This document shows, piece by piece, positions 1 to 6,512 of a stretch of DNA of 44,940 nucleotides. Numbering within the stretch: the stretch's first letter is position 1; each line of letters begins with the position of its first letter. The notes below the pieces were generated by a model. That model saw only the letters and a program-made list of their open reading frames with translations, did not search any database and was not told where the DNA came from. This DNA is from Bacteroidota bacterium. Lineage in GTDB: Bacteria > Bacteroidota > Bacteroidia > AKYH767-A > OLB10. Location: positions 1 through 44,940 of the forward strand of contig JAHEMF010000020.1 in NCBI GenBank assembly GCA_024643795.1. Reading direction: 5' to 3'. Both the position numbers and the translations under genes were made by a program.

Positions 1-1103
1 CCAAACCGTCGTTTCATGCGATCGATAGCCTGATACAGGTTCACCATTTCAGTAGTATCTTCAAACAGGTTTATTTGAGGATGCCCCTGTACCAGATGGC
101 TGAACCTGACACCTACGAGCCGGATAAGCATTCTGCGCTGATACAGTTTAGTGAACAGTTCACGTGCCCTGGCTATAAGTATATGATCAGATGCCGTATA
201 CGGGATACGAGCCTGGCAGGTATGTGTGTCGAAATTTGAGTATCGCAGTTTTACGGTAACACATGATGTTAACCGCTGCTGGGTACGCATGTCGTATGCC
301 AATTTCTCCACCATAGTGATAAACAATTCATGGATGCGCTGTATATCGATCGTATCTTTTTCGAAGGTTGTTTCAGTTCCGATAGATTTTCTTTCGCTGT
401 ACGGGATCACCGGTGAATTATCAATACCGTTTGATTTTTCCCATATACTACGACCGTTATCTCCCAATACGCGTTGCACCATTTCCACCGGCATGGCACT
501 CAGGGTTTCTATGCGGGCGATGCCCATGCTGCGCAAAAGCTTATACGACTTAGGTCCCAGCATGGGTATACGTGCTATAGATAGCGGGTTAAGGAATGGG
601 CGCACTCCGGGCGGCTCTATCATCATTTGTCCGGCAGGTTTAGCTTCGCCGGTGGCGATCTTAGAAACTGTTTTATTAGGCGACAGCCCAAGTGATACCG
701 GCAATCCTGTTTCACGGGTGATACGTACACGTAATTCGGAGGTCCACTTAGCAGAACCGAAAAAGCGGTCCATACCGGTAATATCTATATAGTGTTCGTC
801 AATGCTGGCCTTTTCGTACAGAGGTGCATCTTCGGCGATGATATCAGTGACCATAGATGAGTACTTACTATACACTTCCATATCGCCACGTACAATGGTA
901 GCATCAGGACACAGGATACGGGCCATTTTCATAGGCATGGCCGAACGTACTCCAAAGGCCCGGGCCTCATAGCTGCAACTAGCCACAACCCCACGGTCTG
1001 AAGAACCTCCGATGAGTACAGGTTTCCCCATCAGTGCGCTGTTCCGAAGTCGCTCTACCGACACAAAGAAGGAGTCGAGGTCAAGGTGGATGATGTGACG
1101 CAT
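1..1103 (-). CDS. dinB: DNA polymerase IV (Y-family), C-terminus beyond left edge
   Basis: Error-prone translesion DNA polymerase that extends past damaged bases. The minus-strand reading frame is open from the ATG at its right end to the window edge, giving 367 complete codons. The N-terminus carries the palm motif MRHIIHLDLDSFF with the first catalytic aspartates. YEARAFGVRSAMP and the second catalytic motif SIDEHYIDITG follow, then SLGLSPNKTVSKIA. The little-finger region is present near the truncated end. The usual family length is 350-420 residues, so only a short tail is missing. It is divergent from an S24-family self-cleaving repressor, which suggests damage-inducible control. No TAnnTTTG element was found for this gene in the intergenic space. 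Family assignment is firm; regulation is inferred. Confidence 0.95.
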   Translation of the reverse strand, partial: MRHIIHLDLDSFFVSVERLRNSALMGKPVLIGGSSDRGVVASCSYEARAFGVRSAMPMKMARILCPDATIVRGDMEVYSKYSSMVTDIIAEDAPLYEKASIDEHYIDITGMDRFFGSAKWTSELRVRITRETGLPVSLGLSPNKTVSKIATGEAKPAGQMMIEPPGVRPFLNPLSIARIPMLGPKSYKLLRSMGIARIETLSAMPVEMVQRVLGDNGRSIWEKSNGIDNSPVIPYSERKSIGTETTFEKDTIDIQRIHELFITMVEKLAYDMRTQQRLTSCVTVKLRYSNFDTHTCQARIPYTASDHILIARARELFTKLYQRRMLIRLVGVRFSHLVQGHPQINLFEDTTEMVNLYQAIDRMKRRF

Positions 1104-1104
1104 G

Positions 1105-1161
1105 GTAATGTGCTAATGTGGTTAATGTGGTAATGTGCTAATGGGTTAATGTGGTAATGTG
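1105..1161. repeat. Short tandem repeats of TAATGTG between dinB and the repressor gene
   Basis: About seven imperfect copies of an 8-9 base unit ((G/C)TAATGTG or GTTAATGTG) run directly upstream of the dinB start codon. They form two larger copies of about 25 bases. Read in the dinB direction this is an array of CACATTA units in the presumed 5' leader. It is simple-sequence DNA and not a CRISPR array: units are too short and there are no spacers. Confidence 0.8.
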
Positions 1162-1171
1162 ATAGTATGTT

Positions 1172-1185
1172 TCCGCCAAGGCGGA
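1172..1185. repeat. 14-base palindrome TCCGCC-AA-GGCGGA
   Basis: Six-base GC-rich arms flank a central AA, next to the tandem repeats and before an AT-rich stretch. It lacks a T-run, so it is not a clear terminator. Similar GC palindromes are common in intergenic DNA of Bacteroidota (from memory). Confidence 0.5.
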
Positions 1186-1263
1186 GTGATAATTATTTAA
1201 TTATTTAATGAAAGGGTCTGTTGTTCAGGTTAAGACTGTGCAAGAGACCCATTGTATAATTCT

Positions 1264-1395
1264 TAATTAGTCTTACCCCGCATTAGGGGTTGAGTCCGGG
1301 TATTCCGATAACTATCGGGATACCGGCGAAGACCCGACCGCCGGAGTGGTGAGCCGGACGAAGGCAGGAACGCCTCTGCCAAAACCCCGCTCTCA
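1264..1395. repeat. GC-rich hairpin island (REP-like?)
   Basis: This stretch is clearly richer in G and C than its AT-rich flanks and has no convincing reading frame. It holds ACCCC/GGGGT arms (1275-1279, 1286-1290). It also holds an 11-base stem GGTATTCCGAT/ATCGGGATACC (1299-1309, 1314-1324; one G-T pair) with loop AACT, and several CCGG-rich arms to the right. Such structure suggests an interspersed palindromic element or a small structured RNA. Copies elsewhere in the genome cannot be checked here. Confidence 0.4.
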
Positions 1396-1433
1396 GGATT
1401 TAAACCCAATTAATTGATATTTTCACGATCAAT

Positions 1434-1463
1434 TTTGTGATTACATTATAATCATTATATTTG
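1434..1463 (+). promoter_or_regulatory. Bacteroidota promoter for the S24 repressor
   Basis: A -33 TTTG (1434-1437) and a -7 TATATTTG (1456-1463, exact TAnnTTTG) are separated by 18 bases, close to the spacing known for the Bacteroidota primary sigma factor. The start codon lies about 60 bases downstream, after an AGGAGG ribosome binding site at 1514-1519. A CCCC/GGGG hairpin lies in the leader. Confidence 0.65.
1439..1453. promoter_or_regulatory. Operator-like inverted repeat GATTA-N5-TAATC
   Basis: A perfect five-base inverted repeat (GATTA, spacer CATTA, TAATC) sits exactly between the -33 and -7 elements of the repressor promoter. Binding there would block the polymerase. This placement fits an autorepression operator for the downstream helix-turn-helix protein; the assignment is inferred from position and symmetry only. 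Confidence 0.4.
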
Positions 1464-1524
1464 TAGTCGACAAGCCCCTGCCGGGGTAAAAAGTGTTTAA
1501 CCAACAGAAAATCAGGAGGAAAAA

Positions 1525-2331
1525 ATGTTTTTCGCATCAAACATCCAGCTGCTCCGTAAAAGACGTCGCCGTACCCAGGAGGTGGTGGCACAGGAGCTGA
1601 ACATCAGCCGCTCATCGCTTAACAGTTATGAACACGGCATCATTGCCAACCCAAGTGTGGAAGCTCTGATAGCATTCTCAAAATACTTCCGCATATCAAT
1701 TGACACCTTAATAAAGGTAGACCTGGTAAAACTATCGGAAAGCCAGTTGTCGGAACTTGAGCGTGGTTTTGATGTTTATGTTACCGGCTCTAAACTGAGA
1801 GTACTTGCAACTACCGTTGACAGTATGAATCGTGAGAATATTGAAGTGGTACCGTTGCGTGCCAAGGCAGGATATACTGCCGGTTACAACGATCCCGAAT
1901 TCATAAGCAACCTCCCTACGTTTCAACTCCCGTTTTTATCGCACGAAAAAAAATACCGTTCATTTCAGATCGACGGCGATTCAATGCTTCCCATAAGGCA
2001 TGGTTCATGGATAGTAGCAGAGTATGTGCAAGACTGGCGTGATGTACACGATGGTAACGCATACATAGTGGTAACGCGTGATGATGGTATTGTATTTAAA
2101 GTAGTGTACAATCAGGTGCGCAAACACAAGAAATTCCTCCTTCGTTCACTGAATCCTGCATATGAGCCTTATGAAGTGCCGGCCAGCGAAGTACTTGAAG
2201 TATGGAAATTCATCAACTTTATCAGCAGCGAAATACCCGACCCAGAAGCTGAACAGGATCAGCTGGCAAAATTGGTCATGAAGCTCCAAAAGGATGTAGA
2301 AGATGTTAAAATGCGGGTAAGAAAAAATTAA
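1525..2331 (+). CDS. XRE-HTH / S24 peptidase (LexA/CI-like) repressor
   Basis: Predicted DNA-binding repressor that cleaves itself, probably on DNA damage. Residues 6-65 form an XRE-type helix-turn-helix (TQEVVAQELNISRSSLNSYE). Residues about 110-235 form an S24 peptidase domain: a scissile Ala115-Gly116 in LRAKAGYTAG, catalytic Ser153 in IDGDSMLP, and catalytic Lys192 in DGIVFKVV. The C-terminal 30 residues are a charged, probably coiled-coil tail. At 268 residues it resembles CI-type and HdiR-type repressors more than canonical LexA, whose DNA-binding domain is a winged helix. The start is set by AGGAGG five bases upstream of ATG. It is divergent from dinB, its likely target. Confidence 0.88.
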   Translation: MFFASNIQLLRKRRRRTQEVVAQELNISRSSLNSYEHGIIANPSVEALIAFSKYFRISIDTLIKVDLVKLSESQLSELERGFDVYVTGSKLRVLATTVDSMNRENIEVVPLRAKAGYTAGYNDPEFISNLPTFQLPFLSHEKKYRSFQIDGDSMLPIRHGSWIVAEYVQDWRDVHDGNAYIVVTRDDGIVFKVVYNQVRKHKKFLLRSLNPAYEPYEVPASEVLEVWKFINFISSEIPDPEAEQDQLAKLVMKLQKDVEDVKMRVRKN

Positions 2332-2359
2332 AGACCTAAAAGAAAAAAGGTAACCAACA

Positions 2360-2479
2360 TTACTCCTTTATAAATGTAGTATGGTATACTTTGTCATTGG
2401 CAATAACACTTATGATATAAGTACCGGAGCTGAAACCTGAAATTTCCACAACAACACTCCCACAAGGCTTGTACCATGT
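2360..2479 (-). pseudogene. Relic of a T9SS type A C-terminal sorting domain
   Basis: A 39-residue reading frame with a stop directly upstream and no start codon ends in FSSGTYIISVIANDKVYH followed by TTFIKE and a stop. This is the pattern of the last strands of a T9SS C-terminal domain, in which (S/A)G-Y-hydrophobic strands lead to (K/R)FIK(E/N). The intact version in this window, on the subtilisin, ends FISFNNVISKSIKFIKN. Nothing recognisable lies further upstream in any frame, so this is the 3' remnant of a deleted cell-surface protein gene. Confidence 0.6.
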
Positions 2480-2613
2480 TTAAATATATCATAAAAGATA
2501 ATATCATATTAAGTTGATTCAATGCTTGTAAGTCATTTCAGATAATTTCATTTTTTTAATTAAAATTGTATTTTTAGCGGCAAATATAGATTCATCTAAA
2601 AAACCATAAACTT

Positions 2614-3222
2614 ATGAATATGTCAAGATCATTTAAACTATTTGGATTATTGATTGCTGCCGGAATGCTGTTTGCTTCATGTAGCACAGACAAGGGCCTG
2701 ACCATTGAAAAAAGAAAGTACAGGGGCGGTTATCATGTAGAATGGCATGGTAATAAAAAACATGACAAGCATGTGAAACAAGATCAGGAGCAGATCAGGG
2801 AAAATATGACCATGATGGATCAGATGGCCCCTACCCAACTAACAGCTTCGACCGATCAGACCGTTGCACTCCAAAATGCACAAGAATTGCAGTCGGAAGT
2901 TGCAAATTCAACTAAGCAAACTTCAACTAACAGCAAGTATGCAAACGTTATGTCTGAGACATCAACCATGAGTAAAGCTGAGATCAAACAACTGAAAAAG
3001 GACATCAGAAAAGAGATCAAACAAGAACTGAAAGCTTCAGCTGCTGCTCAGGATGGAGCATCAGGATTACCTATGTGGCTGATAGCCATATTCTGTATCA
3101 TTCTACCACCTCTGGCAGTAGGACTTGAATTAGGAATTGGAACTCCCTTTTGGATAAACATCTTACTCACCCTTCTCTTCTGGATACCCGGAATTATTCA
3201 TGCATTTATTGTGATATTCTAA
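2614..3222 (+). CDS. Lipoprotein with C-terminal YqaE/Pmp3 membrane domain
   Basis: Function unknown; Pmp3 proteins are small stress-related membrane proteins. Residues 1-23 are a lipoprotein signal with lipobox FASC (lipidated Cys23). Residues 24-150 are hydrophilic, Gln/Lys/Thr-rich, with a charged helical stretch (AEIKQLKKDIRKEIKQEL). Residues 151-202 match the Pmp3 family: IILPPLAVGLELG, then FWINILLTLLFWIPGIIHA, forming two membrane helices. A lipid-anchored N-terminus plus two inner-membrane helices would leave both ends in the periplasm. ATG at 2620 is an alternative start. A strong terminator follows directly. Confidence 0.8.
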   Translation: MNMSRSFKLFGLLIAAGMLFASCSTDKGLTIEKRKYRGGYHVEWHGNKKHDKHVKQDQEQIRENMTMMDQMAPTQLTASTDQTVALQNAQELQSEVANSTKQTSTNSKYANVMSETSTMSKAEIKQLKKDIRKEIKQELKASAAAQDGASGLPMWLIAIFCIILPPLAVGLELGIGTPFWINILLTLLFWIPGIIHAFIVIF

Positions 3223-3239
3223 AAACCAAAGATCAATCG

Positions 3240-3266
3240 GAGCCGGCAATTGCCGGCTCTTTTTTT
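3240..3266 (+). terminator. Rho-independent terminator after the Pmp3 lipoprotein gene
   Basis: A perfect 20-base palindrome (GAGCCGGCAA/TTGCCGGCTC) is followed by seven T residues. The T-run abuts the ATG of the next gene, which is unusual. Confidence 0.9.
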
Positions 3267-3566
3267 ATGTATATAGCCATTTATAAATTCGTTGTAAAAC
3301 CCGGCAGAGAAGATGATTTCATAGCTGCATGGAGAGCTATGACCGAACTTTTGAAAGCGGAAAAAGGTAGTCTCGGGTCACGATTACATTTAGCTGATAA
3401 CGGTGATTACATAGCCTATGCACAGTGGCCTGACCAAACTACTTACGACAACGGTGGTAATAACCTTCCTGAAATTGCTTCAACCTTTCGTTCGCAGATG
3501 AAAGAAGCATGCAATGAAATTAGCACACTTTATAAGCTGGAAGTTACAACAGATCTGTTAGCTTAG
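3267..3566 (+). CDS. ABM-fold (antibiotic biosynthesis monooxygenase-like) protein
   Basis: A 99-residue protein of the dimeric alpha/beta-barrel ABM type: MYIAIYKFVVKPGREDDFIAAW at the N-terminus, SLGSRLH in the middle and DYIAYAQWPDQTTYDN forming the third strand. Such proteins act as cofactor-free monooxygenases, haem-degrading enzymes or regulators; the substrate cannot be told from sequence. The frame could be extended upstream into the preceding gene, but homology begins at this ATG. The ATG directly follows the T-run of the upstream terminator, with no Shine-Dalgarno sequence. Expression would need read-through or a start inside the hairpin. Confidence 0.75.
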   Translation: MYIAIYKFVVKPGREDDFIAAWRAMTELLKAEKGSLGSRLHLADNGDYIAYAQWPDQTTYDNGGNNLPEIASTFRSQMKEACNEISTLYKLEVTTDLLA

Positions 3567-3583
3567 CAGGAACCAACTATCTT

Positions 3584-3910
3584 TTACTTAAGTTTTTGGT
3601 TATCACGGTGTCTTTTAGCATCACGTAATGTTTTCTTTTCGATACTTTTTTTGAGTTCCTCTTGTAGATCAACGCCTGTTTGATTTGCCAGACACAACAA
3701 TACAAACAGAACATCAGCCATTTCTTCTCCGAGTGAGTCAGGTGTTTCATTTTCTTTAAAGGATTGCTCACCGTAGGTACGTGCAACCACCCGCGCCAAC
3801 TCCCCTACCTCCTCAGTTAGCAGGGCCATATTTGTCAGTTCATTAAAATAACGGACTCCGTGTTCCTTGATCCAGTTATTGACGAGTTGTTGGGCATTGT
3901 TGATTTCCAT
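3584..3910 (-). CDS. MazG-like nucleotide pyrophosphohydrolase
   Basis: Small all-alpha NTP pyrophosphohydrolase of 108 residues, likely removing non-canonical or excess nucleoside triphosphates. The metal-binding pattern is visible: LLTEEVGELARVV (ExxE) followed by EEMADVLFVLLCLAN (ExxD). This is the single-domain MazG/dCTPase-like form rather than the two-domain MazG. It is the last gene of a probable minus-strand operon with rsgA and dtd; the gap to dtd is about 50 bases. House-cleaning function is inferred from family. Confidence 0.85.
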   Translation of the reverse strand: MEINNAQQLVNNWIKEHGVRYFNELTNMALLTEEVGELARVVARTYGEQSFKENETPDSLGEEMADVLFVLLCLANQTGVDLQEELKKSIEKKTLRDAKRHRDNQKLK

Positions 3911-3961
3911 TTTTACTCAGGATATTTCTTGGTATTAAAACAAATAAGATTGGCTGTTACT

Positions 3962-4408
3962 TCATTCTTTTGTATCGATAAGAATGGTCACCGGACCATC
4001 GTTAATCAATGATACTTTCATATCGGCACCAAATTCACCGCATTGCACAGACTGGTTTGATACCAAAGCAAGCTTTTTGAGGAACTCTTCATACAGCGGT
4101 ACTGCCTGCTCAGGCCGTGCAGCCTGGATATAAGATGGCCTGTTCCCTTTTTTTGTTGATGCATGCAATGTAAACTGACTTATGACCAGATAACCGCCAT
4201 TAACATCTGAACAGGAAAGGTTCATTTTACCTTCAGCATCACTGAAGATCCTTAGTTTGGGAAGTTTTGCGACCAAAATATCCACATCAGCGGATGAATC
4301 TGTAGTTTCAATACCCAAGAGGATCAATATTCCCTGACCTATGGCACCTTCGACTCTGCCATCAATAGTGACCGAAGCTTCAGAAACTCTTTGCACTACA
4401 ACTCTCAT
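3962..4408 (-). CDS. dtd: D-aminoacyl-tRNA deacylase
   Basis: Hydrolyses D-amino acids wrongly attached to tRNA, and also Gly-tRNA(Ala). At 148 residues it is full length for the DTD family. MRVVVQRVSEASV at the N-terminus, the active-site SQFTLHA motif and the cross-subunit Gly-Pro motif in NDGPVTI are all intact. It lies 23 bases downstream of rsgA and 51 bases upstream of the MazG-like gene on the same strand. The three make a small translation and nucleotide quality-control operon. Confidence 0.96.
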   Translation of the reverse strand: MRVVVQRVSEASVTIDGRVEGAIGQGILILLGIETTDSSADVDILVAKLPKLRIFSDAEGKMNLSCSDVNGGYLVISQFTLHASTKKGNRPSYIQAARPEQAVPLYEEFLKKLALVSNQSVQCGEFGADMKVSLINDGPVTILIDTKE

Positions 4409-4431
4409 TTACCGGCTATTATATTCAACTG

Positions 4432-5364
4432 TCATTTAAAAATATCTTCGTTATTCAGCACACTGATATAACTGGCATATCTGGTCAACGCAATTTTAGA
4501 TTCATCGACACCTTTCAGAACAGCACACTCCTTTTCACTTACATGCAAACAGTTATTGAACTTACAACCGCTTGATGCTTTAAATATTTCAGGAAAAAAG
4601 TGCGACACTTCATGTTTGTCAAAGTCAAGGATACCGAATTCACGTATTCCCGGAGTGTCTATGATAAACCCTCCTTCCGGGATCTCATGCATCTCGGCAA
4701 AAGTGGTGGTATGCTTACCTTTCAGGTGTTGAGCAGATATCTCTCCCGTTTTAAGTTCCAGTCCGGGAATAAGTGTATTGATCAATGTTGATTTACCGGT
4801 GCCGGAGTGTCCGGCGAATAAGGTTATATGACCTTTTAGCCGTGCTTTCAAAGAATCTAAAGTTGATGGGTCGATGGCAGAAACAATAAATGTTTCATAC
4901 CCTACATCATTGTACATATCGCACAGTGCATTCACCCATTCATCAGTTTCCTGGTCGTACAGATCACTTTTATTGAACACAACTCCTGCCGGGATACTGT
5001 AGGCTTCGGCAGAAGCAAGAAACCTGTCAATGAATCCTGTTGATGTTCGTGGGTACACCGGAGTAGCTACTACCAATGCGAGATCAAGATTAGCAGCAAG
5101 AATATGACTTTGACTGGAAAGCTTTACTGCTTTACGCTTGATATAATTTTTACGATCGAGCACATCGCTTATGATCGCATGATCCTCTTCCATTCCGGGT
5201 TCGATCTTTACTCGATCACCCACCGCAATGGGGTTGGTGCTTGTAAAATCTTCGGTTCGCAGTTTACCTTTTACCCTGCATTTGTATATACGACCGTCGT
5301 TTGCCAATACATTGTACCAGCTTCCGGTTGATTTTAACACAAGTCCTTCACTTATCATAAACAA
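4432..5364 (-). CDS. rsgA: Ribosome small-subunit biogenesis GTPase RsgA
   Basis: Circularly permuted GTPase that checks maturation of the 30S decoding centre. The N-terminal OB-fold covers roughly residues 5-70. The G4 motif NKSDL (131-135) precedes G1 GHSGTGKS (185-192) and the G3 motif DTPGIREFG, which is the permuted order typical of the family. A C-terminal zinc knuckle is visible in CKFNNCLHVSEKEC. Length 310 is normal. An exact -7 element lies just upstream, and dtd follows closely. Confidence 0.96.
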   Translation of the reverse strand: MFMISEGLVLKSTGSWYNVLANDGRIYKCRVKGKLRTEDFTSTNPIAVGDRVKIEPGMEEDHAIISDVLDRKNYIKRKAVKLSSQSHILAANLDLALVVATPVYPRTSTGFIDRFLASAEAYSIPAGVVFNKSDLYDQETDEWVNALCDMYNDVGYETFIVSAIDPSTLDSLKARLKGHITLFAGHSGTGKSTLINTLIPGLELKTGEISAQHLKGKHTTTFAEMHEIPEGGFIIDTPGIREFGILDFDKHEVSHFFPEIFKASSGCKFNNCLHVSEKECAVLKGVDESKIALTRYASYISVLNNEDIFK

Positions 5365-5378
5365 ATCAGCAGTGTGTT

Positions 5379-5386
5379 CAAAGATA
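5379..5386 (-). promoter_or_regulatory. -7 element (TATCTTTG) for rsgA
   Basis: The minus strand reads TATCTTTG, an exact TAnnTTTG, 14 bases before the rsgA start codon. No clear -33 partner was found. Confidence 0.5.
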
Positions 5387-5435
5387 CAAATCGAAGGGAT
5401 GTGCGGCGACCGCAGGTAAGGTGTATGGCTACAAC

Positions 5436-5562
5436 TGCGTTAGGGATTGCAGCGGAAAGCCCGCAAATAGTTGCCTTAGGCAACCTTGAGGACTTGCAGC
5501 GGAAAGCCCGGCCCTTTGGATTGCACTGAGTTTACGAATGTGCAAACCAAAGGGAAACGCCC
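5436..5562. repeat. Interspersed palindromic repeat (REP-like) between rsgA and the ABC ATPase gene
   Basis: A structured non-coding unit of about 127 bases. It contains two direct copies of a 17-base sequence TTGCAGCGGAAAGCCCG (5447-5463 and 5494-5510). It also contains a hairpin GTTGCC-TTA-GGCAAC (5470-5484) and a long stem with arms at 5512-5526 and 5540-5554 (15 pairs, one mismatch, 13-base loop). On the minus strand it begins GGGCGT and ends in CCCTAACGCA. From memory, this layout recurs as an intergenic repeat in many Bacteroidota. Copy number in this genome is unknown. Confidence 0.65.
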
Positions 5563-5587
5563 ACTTATTTCTTTGCCTAAATAACCT

Positions 5588-5595
5588 TAGTTTTG
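5588..5595 (+). promoter_or_regulatory. -7 element (TAGTTTTG) six bases before gldA-like ATG
   Basis: An exact TAnnTTTG match ends five bases before the start codon, so transcription would begin at or next to the A of ATG. No good -33 element is seen. If real, the mRNA is leaderless. Confidence 0.4.
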
Positions 5596-5600
5596 CAGGT

Positions 5601-6512
5601 ATGTCAGTCAAGGTGGAACATATTACCAAGCTTTACGGTACGCAGAAAGCTTTGCAGGATGTGAGTTTTGAGATAGGCTCAGGAGAAGTAGTTGGCTTTT
5701 TAGGTCCGAACGGAGCCGGTAAGTCGACCATGATGAAGATCATTTGTTGTTTTATTCCTCAAAGTAGCGGACGTGTAACTGTTCATGGACATGATACGGC
5801 AGATGATTCAATTGGTGTACGCAAAATGGTGGGGTATTTACCTGAGCATAACCCTCTTTACCACGATATGTATGTGAAGGAATATCTTTCTTTTATTGGA
5901 AGTATACATATGCCGGAGAAAAGAGTTCGTGAACGTTTGAATGAGATGATAGAACTAACCGGATTGGGTCCCGAGCAACACAAGAAGATAGGTGCCTTGT
6001 CTAAGGGATACCGTCAGCGTGTTGGATTAGCTCAGGCCATGATCCACGATCCGGAGGTTTTGATCCTTGATGAACCTACAACAGGACTTGACCCTAACCA
6101 ACTAGTTGATATCAGGCATCTGATAAGTGAAATTGGAAAGCGAAAGACAGTTATCCTATCGACTCATATTATGCAGGAAGTAGAAGCTATATGCAATCGG
6201 GTTATTATTATTAATAAAGGTGTTATTGTAGCTGATGAAAGTACAAAGGTACTACGACAGAAAACCGGCCGCGGATTGGTACTGGAAGTAGAATTTGAAA
6301 GACCGGTCCCTGCTGAGGAGCTCAAATTATTGTCAGGAGTAAACAGTGTTTCTGTTATAACTGACAGCACCTATATGATAACGAGTGATCCTGACCATGA
6401 TATTAGAAGTGTTTTATTTGAATGGTCGGTCAAGAACAATCATAAGGTACTTTCGTTAAGTCAGGGTGAGAACTCATTAGAAAAAGTTTTCCGGGACCTT
6501 ACTGCCAATTAG
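5601..6512 (+). CDS. gldA: ABC transporter ATP-binding protein, GldA-like
   Basis: Cytoplasmic ATPase subunit of an ABC exporter; in gliding Bacteroidota GldA works with the permease parts GldF and GldG. Walker A is GPNGAGKST, the signature is LSKGYRQRVGLAQA, Walker B is VLILDEPTTGLDPNQ, and the H-loop is ILSTHIMQE. The 303-residue length and the N-terminus MSVKVEHITKLYGTQKAL agree with GldA. An upstream in-frame ATG would add 21 residues made from the repeat element, so the start at 5601 is preferred. GldF and GldG are not in the window, so a generic ABC-2 type ATPase is possible. It converges with the PAP2 gene, with stop codons overlapping. Confidence 0.8.
   Translation: MSVKVEHITKLYGTQKALQDVSFEIGSGEVVGFLGPNGAGKSTMMKIICCFIPQSSGRVTVHGHDTADDSIGVRKMVGYLPEHNPLYHDMYVKEYLSFIGSIHMPEKRVRERLNEMIELTGLGPEQHKKIGALSKGYRQRVGLAQAMIHDPEVLILDEPTTGLDPNQLVDIRHLISEIGKRKTVILSTHIMQEVEAICNRVIIINKGVIVADESTKVLRQKTGRGLVLEVEFERPVPAEELKLLSGVNSVSVITDSTYMITSDPDHDIRSVLFEWSVKNNHKVLSLSQGENSLEKVFRDLTAN

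Noticed and set aside
226-792. Plus-strand 188-codon frame
   Set aside because: It lies opposite dinB, whose minus-strand translation has all Y-family motifs; the plus frame has no recognisable content.
1105-1161. CRISPR array
   Set aside because: Units of 8-9 bases are contiguous, with no spacers and no cas genes.
1525-2331. Prophage repressor marking an integrated phage
   Set aside because: No integrase, phage structural genes or att repeats are nearby; the partner is chromosomal dinB.
3150-3266. Longer N-terminus for the ABM protein
   Set aside because: The extension would be translated from the Pmp3 gene and the terminator hairpin; family similarity begins at the ATG at 3267.
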